Shown: piece after piece, positions 48,340 through 60,659 of the stretch
How positions within the stretch are numbered: position 1 is the stretch's first letter
Layout: each line of letters begins with the position of its first letter
Assembly (NCBI GenBank): GCA_028023455.1
Contig: JAQFVV010006309.1
Span: 2,064,511 to 2,128,510 of the forward strand
Direction: 5' to 3'
Source of the DNA: Epiperipatus broadwayi
Lineage: Eukaryota > Onychophora > Udeonychophora > Euonychophora > Peripatidae
DNA: 64,000 bases
Program-made: the position numbers and the translations under genes
Notes under the pieces: generated by a model
What the model saw: the letters and a program-made list of their open reading frames with translations, nothing else
Databases searched by the model: none
What the model was told of the DNA's origin: nothing

Positions 48340-49280
48340 ATCATATATTGCTTTAATTAAGTTATTTTATTTTATGGATGGGATGGGTCTTCTTCACATG
48401 ATGAAAAACATTTAGATATTAAAAGAAATAAATCTTATTTGCAAATATACATTTATTAAAATTGCCCAAATTGATATTTGTAATTCATAAATAATTACTT
48501 ATTTATTATAAATGTGATTTTGAATCAGTATTTGAGAAAATAAAATACATATATACAAAAAAATATATTTGATTTTTTCCAATTTTTTATTGAGAATCCG
48601 TTAACAACATCGTCATAATTTTTTAATTATTTTTTTGCAAGTTCTGATTCATTATATAAAAATGCTAATGAAAAGCAGATTTCACATCAAGATGTAACTG
48701 AAAAATCTACATTACTGCACAATCAGTGCTTCTGTTATTGTATTATTTTGCATATGATTTTCATTGTAGGAGATATAAATTACAAGCTTTGGCAAAAAAA
48801 AAAAAAGGAAACATACTTTTGATTAGCTTGTGATAAAATGTTTTTGATTTTTGCAAAAAAAATGTAGATTATGTAGAACTGGACTCTTAATAAATGGGAG
48901 GTCATGTGTCATTGAAATCCACTCAGGTTAGCCCTGTTCATGAAAACAGGGGTGCCAAAATTCATCTTGCACAAATGTGCCTCACACTCATGCAGCTGCC
49001 CTGATGGAAGAAATTATTTCATTTAAGAAAAAAAATCTTTTTAAAAGAAGAAATTGATATAGCAAAGAAAGACATAAAAAACATATTCTTATTTTATAAA
49101 ACTTAATATTAAATCTGATCATAGCAATAAGATGCTTATTGTGGTTATAAGAGGTTATTTAGGAGATTTATTGTAAGTGGAGAATTTTAAAAAAACCTGA
49201 CATATGCTTCCAAAGTGAAGGGCCATTATATTTTAAAGAGTATGAGAAGTTTACTACTCTTAAGTTATTAGTATTGCCTT
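48340..49280. other. AT-rich stretch; possible repeat fragment near 48.9 kb
   Basis: 48890-49010 is less AT-rich (GGGAGGTCATGTGTCATTG ... CATGCAGCTGCCCTGATGG) and may be an unidentified repeat fragment. Nothing else recognisable. Confidence 0.4.
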
Positions 49281-49284
49281 TATC

Positions 49285-49285
<1 letters not shown>

Positions 49286-49368
<83 letters not shown>

Positions 49369-49369
49369 T
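49286..49369. repeat. Palindromic AAT/ATT microsatellite
   Basis: A run of about sixteen AAT triplets switches at about 49334 to a run of about twelve ATT triplets, giving a perfect self-complementary tract able to form a hairpin or cruciform. Confidence 0.95.
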
Positions 49370-49374
49370 ACACA

Positions 49375-51215
49375 TGCTCTTATTATTGTAACATATGGCA
49401 TTCAGAACTCTCTGAGTTTAGCCAATGTTATCATTTTGCCATTTTATTTTATATTATCTGCTCAATTCCTTTTATTTTGGCTTTTGTGTGAGATTGCTTC
49501 ATTTGATCATATCTCTTTTCTATTCTCATAAATTATAATATATTGCCTCAAATTCAGCACAAATAAGCTTTTCAGTTAATATTAAGAAAATATTGTATGC
49601 CTTCTACCCAACATTATTTTTAAATAGAAAATCTATTTATTCCAGTTCTACCATCTTGCATAAGCAGAATTGCTTTTGATGTCATGATTCTAAACCTTTC
49701 TTGTGAATTATTTACTTGATTCATAATTTTTTATTGATAATATGATTTCATTCAGAAATTAGACAACAAACTGATTCACAAAAATTGATTGCTTCTATGT
49801 GAATATAAATAAACTGAAGTTACTGTATAATTAATTAATGACAGTTATTCTTAAGTTTTATTTTTTAGTAAATATGGTACATTTATATCTGAACATTTTA
49901 AAAATAGTGCCTTTCTTGTTTGTAAATGTCTTACTGTAGATGGTAGATTAGAAGTAATTATATGAACAAAATTTATTTATGACTAACATACACATGAGCT
50001 AAAGTTGGTTCATCAAATAGAATTACACCTGGGTTTCATTTTATGCAGTAGATAGCTTCCTCAGAAAATGTGCACAAAAATACTTAACTTACCTTGAAAA
50101 ATGGGGGATAGGTTACTGTAATTTTCAAAAATCTCATAAAAGCAAAGCAACAATGTTAATTACTTTAAAATTTGCACAAAAAAAAAAAAATAAGGAAAAA
50201 AAATATGAGTAATAAAAAATTTCAAATTTGAAAAAAATTGATACAAGACAAACTTTTTTTTACTTATTTATTAACTACAGTATTTAATTTTATTCAAAAC
50301 AATATATTTTTATGCGTAATTTACAGTATTTTTCATTTTTTTCATATGTGTACAGTATTGACGATAAGTAAGTTCATTTGTAAACTAGTAAGACATCAGA
50401 TTCGTCATGATATAATTAATGTGATGTGATGTACTGTAGCTTCTCCTTAAACGAAGTCAAGAATCTCTCAGCAATTATGCCCAGAGAAACATGTTAGCTA
50501 CTTTACAAGAGGAAATACAACTAGTACCAACTTCATTTTTTTAATTGCTCTTATCATGGACTCGCCCAAACTAAATGTTTTCCAATTGCTATTGATCCTT
50601 CCGATTTCGCTAAGCGATTTAAAATTGAAATTTTTGCTTCCAAAGGAATTCATTTTCTTGGGGTTTTTTTCTTCTCCGTTAGAGTAAACTAAAAGTTTAA
50701 AATAAAAGTAAGACTTATGATAATAAAAAGACACTGACTCACCACTGTTGGACAAAATTTAATTAAAACTAACAATTAAAAATTAAATTCTTATTTTTGT
50801 CTTAATTTTTTAATTTTCAATTCCGTTTAAAAATCAAATTTCATTGCTTCGCCTCACATTAATTTCAGATCACATTACATTATTTTTAAATTGCTAATTA
50901 TAATTAAAAATCAGATTTTAATTGTCAAATTTAATTGTGCCCACTGCTATAACTTACCTTTTAAAAATAAACTTGCAGACACTAAATGATTAATTAATTA
51001 CGTACTCTTTTTTTAAAAAACAAAAACATAAGGATTTAAAATGCAAAAACAACATGCATAATAAAGGCATCTATAACGTTTGAACAGATTTACATTATAA
51101 TCTAGTAAAATTTAATGTGTGTATATAAAATGGGAAAAACCTGATTTAAAGTGAATTATGAACTTTTTTATTGTATAAAATCTATTACAGTACTTTTATA
51201 AAGCACTGAAAATAT
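49375..51215. other. AT-rich stretch with one unassigned open frame
   Basis: An 85-codon minus frame at 50755-50498 (begins MSNSGESVSFYYH, Lys/Ser-rich) has no domain I recognise. It lies in a locally less AT-rich patch and is the only frame here that might be a short exon. No convincing splice sites were found. Confidence 0.35.
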
Positions 51216-51217
51216 TG

Positions 51218-51345
51218 AAATTATTAGAGAGAAGTCGAACTACGATAATGTGCTATTACTTTAAATATGACAAGTGAGTGCACAAAATTTATAATATTTA
51301 AAGTAATAGCGCATTATCGGAGCTCGACTTCTGATCTAATAATTT
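51218..51345. mobile_element. Hairpin element with ~50-base stem
   Basis: Arms 51218-51268 and 51294-51345 are reverse complements with a handful of mismatches (left GAAGTCGAACTACGATAATG, right CATTATCGGAGCTCGACTTC), around a ~25-base loop. CpGs are retained. MITE or structured-RNA locus. Confidence 0.72.
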
Positions 51346-51349
51346 TTAT

Positions 51350-52560
51350 TGCATAAAAGAAAACCGCATACAAAGATATTAAGAAGAAACATGAACTGCA
51401 TAACTTCAAAATCACATTAAATAAATCCGCATAAAACGAGACCTGGGTGTATTGTGAATTACAAAGAAAAACATGAAAAAAAATTATAAGTGTAATTCCT
51501 GTCAAAATTAAAACAACTGTGAAGTGGAATAGCTGCCCTTATGATGGCAATAAGAAACTTTTAATGATATGGAAAATCAAACCAGCCATACAATGAATGC
51601 ATGTTTATTGTTAAATTAATATTCATTTGACATTCATATTTCACACTCAGATATAAATATACTTTTTCATGATATTCTTTTATGATAAAAATATTGCATT
51701 ATGGGAGAGTAACTAAAAACATTTACTTATCATGATATGTCTTTTTATTATTATAGTTCTAGTAATATTTTTTTAATGTCTTTTTAATTTTGTTTATAAT
51801 AAGCACTTAAATAATTATGCTAAGAAAATGTGAAATTAATTAAATATGAAATGTAACATGTTAATAAAATAATATTATGATGAACATCAATCTGGTATTT
51901 ATTATATCCTCATGAATGGAAAAAAAATACTTAAATCCACTTAACAGTGTTATCTGATCTTCATCTTGCAATTATAATGGGAAAATAATGTGTGTATATA
52001 TATGTAAAACAATATATGAATTTATGATATAGTTATTATATTAGAAATTATATTTACCTTATAAAATTTTTTTTCTACTTTTAATCAAGTTTATTTCTTC
52101 TTTTATATTATTTTATTTACTTAATTAAAAAAAGTCATTTCTTTTGTTGGTTGCTACTTTAGAGAAAAATATAAAAAATAAGATACTTGTTATAAGAATA
52201 ACACAAAAAATATGCCTTTACATAATTATTAATCCAAAATGATATTTACTTTTCTTTTTTTTTATTATTGTAATTATTATAAACTCATTAAAATCGAGTA
52301 TTAAGAACAGGTAATAGTTAATTTTCGGTATTTTTACATTGCATTAAGCATGCAGTTGGCACTCCACTGTCAGAATCATAATGCTGTTTTGATTAGCAGC
52401 TGAAAATTATGTCTATATATGTACATAATTTATGATGTAAATGAGGCATTTAAATATTCCATTTTTTTGACAATGGAACATATAAATCTTTTCAATCATT
52501 TTCACTTTCCCCTGTCTCATTATATTTTCATTTTCTATTATCTCTTTTGGCACAAATCAT
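51350..52560. other. AT-rich stretch without recognisable gene
   Basis: AT-rich sequence with no gene, RNA or repeat family recognised. Confidence 0.55.
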
Positions 52561-52567
52561 GCTTACA

Positions 52568-52900
52568 TTAATAGAATTGAAAGTATGACCTATGCTTTCG
52601 ATCAAGGAAGATCAAATTATATTTATTTTGTTTTGCTCTTTTGTATAAGTATGTATGTTGGGGTATCCTCATAGATCTATTCACTTGAAATTCTTCAGAA
52701 TATACAGAATTACAAAATGGGGCATTGCATGTAATTTTGTTAATGACTTGAGAGGTGTGTTCCAATGATATTTTATCTTTAAAATTATTTAACAAGTTGT
52801 TTAGTTATGGAAGTGATCTAAAGCTGATTTTATAAGTATCAGCACATATATTCCTTAGTTTTTATTACTAATTTAAGAGACATGTGGCAGCCTTACTCAT
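52568..52900 (-). pseudogene. Penelope-like element endonuclease relic (minus copy)
   Basis: The minus frame 52795-52568 reads LLNN/LNNFKDKISLEHTSQ, then FCNSVYSEEFQVNRSMRIPQ and YLYKRAKQN. It matches the plus frame at 54290-54480 (YLYNRAKQN, QVNRSMMI). The nucleotides upstream (ATATATGTGCTGA) also match inverted. Only the endonuclease part of the element is present. It is head to head with the following copy. Confidence 0.65.
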
Positions 52901-53109
52901 GCCTTTGTCATGTTATGTGTAAAAGAGAAAATGATTGATAAAACAACATAATTGTTTCAAATAGTTCACATGTTAAAAGTCAATAAGAATGATCTCCAAA
53001 TTAGTTCATTGAATGTTTTAAAAGCAACATTACATGCATTAAGTATGACAATAACAGTGGATTGGTGATGTTGAATATTAATGATTATATTCAGATGTTA
53101 GCCATCAAA

Positions 53110-54620
53110 TTACAAACTTTAAAATTTAAAACTATAAGTACATACAACATAAATATGTCAAAGATAAATTTGTGTCTATGGTTTTGAAAAGATACTGCAA
53201 TAAAGCATATGCATGTGCTGAATATTTGCCAATGGGTCTTTCGGTGGTCATACTACCATGTTTGTTTGCAAATATAAAATTGCATAAAGATGATCAGCCT
53301 CATAGACTCATAATAAATTTTACTGTGGCATACTACTATAAGGCTATAAAGAAAATAGCAGATTGGTTAATTGAGAATATTGGTTTTGGTCACTACACAA
53401 TAAAATTGTTACTCAAATTGGATGGATAAAATTAAAAAAATAAAAAGTAATAAAAAGTACAGGTTAGTATCATTGAATATAAAAGAATGTTCAGTGCCTT
53501 GAGACCTTTTTGTTAATATAATTTAGATTGATTTGCAGCAAATCAACTGCAATCCAAGTAAAAATGATTTTATAATAGATGTATTACAATGAGTTGATAA
53601 GGATATAATAGCATCAGCCAATGCAAAATTTTACAAAATAGAGTTCTGATGGCTGATGGGGCTTTCATTAAAGTGGAATAATTTGCAGCATCATACTCTC
53701 ACAATATGAGAACACAATTATCCCCATGTATTTAGATCCTTTTTCCAATGAGATTCATATGAGATATATTGATGACATTTTAATATGTACATCTGAAATG
53801 CATATCAATAATATATGCATGGATCTTGAAAATATATTGCCTCTGCAATGTACCCTCAAAATGGAAGATAAAAATCATGCAATTAATTTTCGGGGCCTAT
53901 ACATTAAAAAAAAACAATCAAAAGATCGATTTCAAAATGAATCTAAAACCTATTCAAATAATACAAGTTATTCATCCTAAATCAAGAGTCTTTTTAGAAT
54001 CCAAACTTGCAGGTTTAAAATGATTTTTATATAAAAACATGACTTTATGCAAGTATGAGGCTGATAGGAAAAAACAACATCTGTACTTATATTAACAATT
54101 TCACAAATCTCATATATAATCAAAATATGCTAATAAGAACATTCAGCTAATTTTATACTAATTTAAATAAAAATAACATACCAAAGATGGATAATCCTGC
54201 CATATGTGCCTAAAATAGCAAAAACATTAAATAATATATGTGCTGACACTTATAAGATCAGATTTAGATTGCCTACATTACTAAACAACTTGTTAAATAA
54301 TTCTAAAGACAAATACCTTTGGAGTATATGCCTCCAAGAGATTTACAAAATTATATACTGTGCCCTGCTTTTGTAATTCTATGTATTACAGAGGATCACA
54401 GGTCAATAGATCTATGATGATCACTCAGTGTGCATATTTATACAACAGAGCAAAACAAAATAATGAATATGATTCTAACTTTCTTGCTCGCTAACTCACT
54501 ATGGATTATACTTTCACACTTACTAATGTAATCATGGTTTCTGCCAAAAACATGATAGAAAGCAAAAATATGAGACATGGAAAAATGCAAAGAATTCAAA
54601 TGCAATTAACTGAAAAGAAT
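53110..54620 (+). pseudogene. Penelope-like element, RT and endonuclease relic (plus copy)
   Basis: Frame 53172-53429 has LFANIKLHKDDQPHRLIINF, related to the GLPKIHK..LRPIVS motif of PLE reverse transcriptases. Frame 53726-53980 has MRYIDDILICTSE with catalytic Asp-Asp at 53771-53776, followed by INFRGLYIKKKQ (the FLDLYI position). Near 54355-54480 a broken GIY-YIG-like segment reads YTVPCFCNSMYYRGSQVNRS and YLYNRAKQN. It differs in sequence from the PLE at 1-2.7 kb, so it is a separate subfamily. Multiple stops and gaps show it is dead. Confidence 0.72.
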
Positions 54621-55039
54621 CATGCTTTCCATTGTTGAAAAAATTGAATATTTAAATGCCACATTTATGTAATAAATCACATCAATATATAAGCATTATT
54701 TTCAACTGCTAATCAAAACAGCATTCTGACTCTGGCAGCTGTTTACCAAAAGCATGCTTAGTGTAATGCGAAAGTATTGAACATTAAGTATTAAACTTCT
54801 TTTAATATTTTACATAATCATAATATATAAATATATTGAAATATTTATATAATATATAAATTGTTTCACTACTCATTTTCTGTGTGAATTTTGTTTATTG
54901 TATGAAGAAAAATTTCAATATATATATATCATCATTATACAATTCCATCTATATATAGATCATAAATTTTTTCAGTCACTTTCAAGAGCTAATTTTTTAT
55001 GAAGTAACGTTCACTACAGTATATCTAATAAAATGGAAA

Positions 55040-56070
55040 TAAAGTTAAATTGTAAAGGAAGTTACTGCATAAAGAAATAGTACTTAAAAAGACTATTAAA
55101 GTTTTGGATCATAAGGATATTGTCAAATTTTTAGAAAAAATTATCAAAATGAAACGACAGTGATTAGAATATATGATGGTACTAAGAAGAATAACAAGTG
55201 ATTCCATATCTTCAAAACTTATTACAGCAATTTACAAGAAGTATTTTGTGGTTTAAAATGGGAAGCTGGGGGGGGGGGTGAAGAACATTTAAATCATTTA
55301 CATTTTGTAAATGAAATGGCTGGTTTTGAAAATAATGTTTCAGAAACTCAGGAAATGTTGCAAGAGTTATCAGATGAAAGTAATAAAATAAGACAAAAGA
55401 TAAACTATAAAAAAAATTAAAGCAATGTTCAATGGATTTTTTTAGAAGAAGAAAATAAAATGGGTCAATTATGAATTTAAAAGTTACAGCTATAAAAATC
55501 TTTCAGATTATTAATACAAATAGGACATAATGATTGAAATTAATCATAGAATTAACCTTGGATAGAGTGCTTTTGATAAAAATAACTTAGTATTAAAAAG
55601 AGTTCGAAAAGGAAGGTTTTTAAAACTTGTATTTTATTAGTCCTTAATTGTGGATATTAGACTTTGAATACTTAACAGATCAACAATAGCAAAACTTCAG
55701 GTCACTCAATGAAGTAAAGAGAAGTGTAAATTAGGAATAACAAGAAAAGATAAAAAAACAAAATATATTGACAAGATAACAAATCAGTATTATTGAGATC
55801 ATTGAAAAAAATTAAGGGGTTGAAATGGAATTGAAATGGACATATTTATAGAAGAGATGATAATAGATGGACAAGTAAAGTTTAAGTTGGATCCCAAAAG
55901 ACTGGAAGAAACCTAAAAGAAGGCCATGTGTGAGGTGAATGGAGGAATAGGGAAGTTTCTGGTATGATATGAAGATGAGAGACTAGGGATCAGATAAGCC
56001 AGATTAATCTAGAGACTTTCATCCTATAGTTCATTGGTAATTGCTGTTGATGATGATAATGATATATAAA
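55040..56070 (+). pseudogene. RTE-clade non-LTR retrotransposon relic (copy 1, plus)
   Basis: Shares GTGATTCCATATCTTCAAAA and ACAAGAAGTATTTTGTGG with the copy at 56.93-58.30 kb. The region corresponding to the active-site FADD reads FVNEMAGF at about 55305-55330, so it is inactivated. LQELSDESN-type frame follows, then decayed C-terminal sequence and a 3' end rich in GATGATGATAATGAT at 56048-56062, the RTE-type terminus. 5' truncated and heavily decayed. A run of ten G occurs near 55268. Confidence 0.72.
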
Positions 56071-56309
56071 CATTTTGATTCATACAATAAACAAAATTTG
56101 TAAAGCAATGAATATATAAACCAAAATTTTCATATTGAATTTTGAAATATTTATTTCATTATTAATATATTTACTATGTTTTTGTGTTAAATTTTATTTT
56201 TTAAAACTGTGTGTGTATTAATTTTTATAATATATCTCCATAATCTCATACCAAGGTTTAAAGTTGATTGTAGTATATTATAAATTAGAACAATTCTTTT
56301 TTATTGCAG

Positions 56310-56640
56310 TATCTATTATCATCTTCAACATCATCATCATTATTATTTTCAAACATTATTGGTCCACTGTAGAATGAAGATCTTTCTAAGTTTATCCAGT
56401 ATTTCTCATCTTTAGTCTCTCCTCTCCATATTATTCCAAAAAAAAATTTATTTTTCACCATCCTTCTTAAATATGGTCTTTTTGTAAAAATCTTTTACGA
56501 TATTCTGGGATCTGATTTGAAACTTCACCTTTCCAGTTATTATCATCTCTTCTATAAATATGCATATCCCAGCTTCATTTCAATGTTTTAATTTTTTTCA
56601 GTGATGTCAATGATACTGGCTTGTTTATAATTTTTATAAA
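56310..56640 (-). pseudogene. RTE 3' fragment, antisense
   Basis: Begins ATCATCTTCAACATCATCAT (reverse of the RTE 3' terminus). On the minus strand it resembles the last ~300 bases of the other copies (for example the reverse of CCCAGCTTCATTTCAATG equals CATTGAAATGAAGCTGGG, near the WNWAGH segment). 5' truncated. Confidence 0.65.
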
Positions 56641-56724
56641 AATAAAGCAATACAGAGATATTTAATTATTTTTAAATATTTGAAGACATGTATATTGTCT
56701 ATACTAAATTTTAATGTGATTATA

Positions 56725-56863
56725 AGGAACTTGAACTCAGGTTTTCAAACTACTATATCTTATACAACTGATACACATGATCACATACATATGCTGGTCA
56801 GGTGTATCAGTTGTATAATGTTAAATAACCATGGGTAGTTTGAAAGCCTGAATTCAAGTCCCT
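56725..56863. repeat. Inverted pair of tRNA-like SINE heads (family C-like)
   Basis: 56725-56774 (AACTTGAACTCAGGTTTTCA, ATACAACTGATACAC) and 56803-56863 (GTGTATCAGTTGTATAATG, CCTGAATTCAAGTCCC) are inverted copies with a ~28-base spacer. Each has a B-box-like GAGTTCAAGT core. Dimeric inverted SINE remnant. Confidence 0.6.
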
Positions 56864-56929
56864 TTTTTAAATAATAACTATTCAAACAGTGGCAACTATT
56901 TAATTAATAATAAGCTAAGAAGCAGGTGA

Positions 56930-58300
56930 AGAAATAGAAAAAAAATTAGCAAAGTTATATACCAAATGTCTAAATGATAATGATATACCAAATAATTGGA
57001 AGAATGCAATATTAATATTAATATTTAAAAAAGTTGATTAAGAAGATATTAGAAATTACAGACCTATCAGCCTTTTATCAGTTTTATACAAAATATTTAC
57101 CAAGATAATTACAACTCATCTACAGAGAACATTGGATTTCATCAACCAAGAGAAAATCTGGATTTAGAAGTGTTTTTAGTACAGTATATCATATGAGAAA
57201 AGTTATAGAAAGGACAAATGAATATGAGTTGCCATTATGCTTTGGATTTGTAGATTATGAAAAGGCATTTGATTCTATAAACATTTCTTCAGTGATTAAA
57301 GCATTGGATCATCAAGTATAGATCCAGGATATTGTCATATTTTAAAGAATATTTATAAAAATGCAACAGCAACAATTTGATTACATAATGATACTGGGAA
57401 AGTCAACATTGAGAAAGGTAACACAGAGTGATTCCATATCTTCAAAACTTTTTACAGCAATGCTGCAAGAAGTATTTTGTGGATTAAAATAGGAAGCTAA
57501 AGGAGTGAAAGTAAGTGGAAAATGTTTAAGTCATTTAGATTTTGCAGTTGATGTAGTTGTTTTTTTTTTGAAAATAATGCTTTAGAGCTACAGGAAATGT
57601 TGCAGGAGTTATCAGATGAAAGTAGGACTAAAAAATAAATATTAAAAAGACTAAAGTAATGTTTAATGGATTTTCTCAAAATACGAAATAAAGATTGATT
57701 ATGATGAGTTAAAAGAAGTTAACAGCTACAAATACCTTGGTCAGATTATTAATACAGATGGAAACATAATGGATGAAATTAATCATAGAAATTAAACTTG
57801 GTTGAAGTATTTTTGTTAGAAATAATTTGATACTAAAAGAAAATATGCCTAGGTGTTTGGAAAAGAAGGTTTTTAATAAATGTGTTTTACCTGTTCTTAC
57901 TTATGGATCTGAGACTTGGACACTTAATAGAAAAGCAATATAGAAACTTCAGACCACTTAAAGAAGTATGGAGAGATGTATGTTGGGAGTAGAAGAGATT
58001 GAAAACACAATATATGGATAAGAGAACAAACAAGTGTTACTGACCTCATTGAAAAAAATTAAAAGACTGAAATGGAATTGGGCTGGACATATTGATAGAA
58101 GTGATGATGATAGAAGGACAATTGAAATCTTAAATCGGATTCCAAGAGATTGTAAAAGACACTGAAAGAGACCACATTTGAAATAGATGGATGAAATAAG
58201 AAAGGGTGCAGGGGTGATGTGAAGAAGAGAAGCTAAAGATCAGAGAAGATGGATTGAACTTGTAAAGACCTTCATCCTATAGTGGACTGATAATGGTTGT
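56930..58300 (+). pseudogene. RTE-clade non-LTR retrotransposon relic (copy 2, plus; most complete)
   Basis: Motifs in order: NYRPISLLSVLYKIFTKII at 57054-57110; FVDYEKAFDSI near 57248-57280 (first catalytic Asp); FAVDVVVF near 57541-57565 at the FADD position, with a substitution that would kill activity; YKYLGQIINTDGNI near 57730-57770; VLPVLTYGSETWTLNRKA near 57888-57940; KRLKWNWAGHIDRSDDDRR near 58060-58110; IPRDCKR near 58140. The 3' end is GTTGATAATGATGAT at 58297-58312, RTE-like. Several stops and frameshifts; the endonuclease domain is missing. It probably represents the LINE family able to mobilise local SINEs when active. Confidence 0.83.
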
Positions 58301-58314
58301 TGATAATGATGATA

Positions 58315-59860
58315 TAAGTTTGCAAGACTTTGGAAAATGTAAAATAGTGATAATACCCAGCTTGACATCAGATAAAGTAAACATGTTGGATAATCTAGCA
58401 AATCATTTGCATTTTACTTTGTGCATATATACAGTATATACACATAATTCTGAACTTATATCCTTAGCTAAATACATTGTTATAATTGTTATAAATGATT
58501 GACATATACTTATCTTTTTTTTTCATTTCATAACTACTTATGTCAAAGACTATTTTTAACTGTTATTCAATAAAAGTTCAATAGAAAGTCAAATACATTG
58601 ATTTAAAACATCTTGCATCAATCATTTATGGGTTTAGGCAAAGATCTAATTAATAATATATTTTATTTTTTCCATTATCTTTATAAATTATTTAGATATT
58701 GGAAAAAAGAAGTCAATATTAACCCTTATCGTTAATGTTATTGTATAGTTTATAAACATGCAGCTGTGAGTTTTTATTTAAATATGGATTTATTTATATA
58801 TACATGCACAGACATATATATTATATTTGTCTTGTAATTTTTAAGCATATATTGTATAATCATCATCGTCGTCATAATTCATTAGTTATGTGTCAAATGG
58901 TAAGCCTCGCAATAGAATTATATATTTTTTCAAGCGTTTTACTTCCTTCTTCTACTCTCTCAAGACGTTCAATGAACTTCTTTCTTCACTTACGTAACAC
59001 AAACACATGTTGCAGCATCTGTTATTGTTTATGTATATTATTTTCTTTGGAAGTTTATTGTAATATCTTTTTTACAAGTTGCCCTCACTAGTCCTACATC
59101 TATTTAATAATAATTCAACACATTATAATGTTTTTATGCTTCGAATTAATAAAACTTTTTTTTAAATATTTAAATGGGTAATTTAAAAATTGTTAATTTT
59201 GGGGTTTTTTCCACTTTCGAGCAATTAATTTTATGATTGTGTATTGTTTCTAGAAAAGTAAACTTTTTAAGATTTATTTTTTATGTGAATATTATTCTGG
59301 CTATTTGAAGAAAAAATAAATATCACAACAATTAGTTTCCACTATGGTCAGCTCTCCCAAGCTATCATTACTTTTCTATAATGGAAGAAAAATTAAGAAA
59401 ATATAAATAACGGACTGAAAAATTATTATTATTGAAATGAGACTAATGGTAATTTGCTTTTCCTGTGATTCAATAAAAGAAGTGAACATGCTCAGATTGA
59501 TCTAAATGATTGGTGCCTTTCAAATGAATGAGTGTATGTATACTACTTTCAAATCATCACTTAATAATCACTAACAGTTTTTTATTGGTATCTTATAAAC
59601 CTTTAATGAATCACCCATTATTAAGGTAATAGAGAGACAAACAAAAATTATCTCCTTACTATTATTAAAAAGAATATCTCATTTATTTCAGAGATTTTTG
59701 GAATCACTCCAACCAAGAAAAATGATTTCATTACTTTATAATTTATGGTTGCTTTTCATTTACTTAAAAGTGTATTAATTTTGTTATGTACTCTATTATT
59801 AGTTCATTATTTTTACAGCATTGACAGTCAAAGAGTGTTTTGAATAAACTTTTATATTAT
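58315..59860. other. AT-rich stretch without recognisable gene
   Basis: Frame 58804-59091 (95 codons) includes a CATCATCGTCGTC stretch that may be the reverse of another RTE-type 3' end, but no protein motif supports it. Otherwise nothing recognised. Confidence 0.4.
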
Positions 59861-59864
59861 TTAA

Positions 59865-59950
59865 TATAATGCATGTGGAATTCAAACTCAGACTTTCACA
59901 TGACTCTCAATTCTCCATGTCATCTCATATTGCTGACCCACCTAATCACA
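59865..59950 (-). mobile_element. tRNA-like SINE head (family C), antisense
   Basis: GAATTCAAACTCAGACTTTC then ACATGACTCTCAATTCTCC is the reverse of the head at 48.24 kb. Diverged; no TSD seen. Confidence 0.55.
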
Positions 59951-59959
59951 CACATGTTG

Positions 59960-60655
59960 AAAAGATAAATAAGCACCAATATATGTATTTTATTTTAAAC
60001 CAGCACTCATCAGTTGGTCCAGATTACCATCTCCACACATATATACAATCAGTGCTCAGCTTTATATTAAGATAACCAATTTTCATACTTTAATGGACAG
60101 GCTTCAAATTACTCCAACCCAAAACTCTTCAGCCTTCTATTTCATTGAAAATCTGATGATAGAACTTTTAAAGCCCATGTTTAATATACTAAATTCTATT
60201 TATTCATGTCTTCATTAACTCTAATAAAACTTCTCTTTCCTAGAAAAATAAAAATTAAAAAAGTCCTAAAAGTAATTTTACAATTTGGAATCTGAAAAAA
60301 AAAAACACTTTCTCCATTTAAATTATGCGATAATTCATAAATCTTCATGCAAACCAGGAACTTCTATTTTTCTGCTAAGAGTTGTATTTACACATTCCCT
60401 CAATTTTGTTTTCATTTATTTATAAATGTATATATAAATGATTTTTTTTAGTGCATAAAATAAAATATTTATGAGAAATATTATATATCATAGTTGTCAT
60501 TTGGATAATAAAAATTTTGCAAAAAAAAAGATTACATGTAAGCTTGGATTTTGATTTATTTATAAATGAATGAGTTAATAAAATATTTATTTATAAAGAA
60601 ACAAATAAGTAAATAATATCTATAAATAAATTCTTTATTTATCATAGCTTGAATA
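59960..60655. other. AT-rich stretch without recognisable gene
   Basis: AT-rich sequence with no gene, RNA or repeat family recognised. Confidence 0.5.
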
Positions 60656-60659
60656 ATTT

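Noticed and set aside
50498-50755. 85-codon minus open frame
   Set aside because: Might be an exon but no domain or flanking splice signals could be supported; left as a note in the intergenic entry.
58804-59091. 95-codon plus open frame with His/Cys residues
   Set aside because: No zinc-finger spacing and no homologue recognised; probably chance, perhaps antisense to another RTE-like 3' end.
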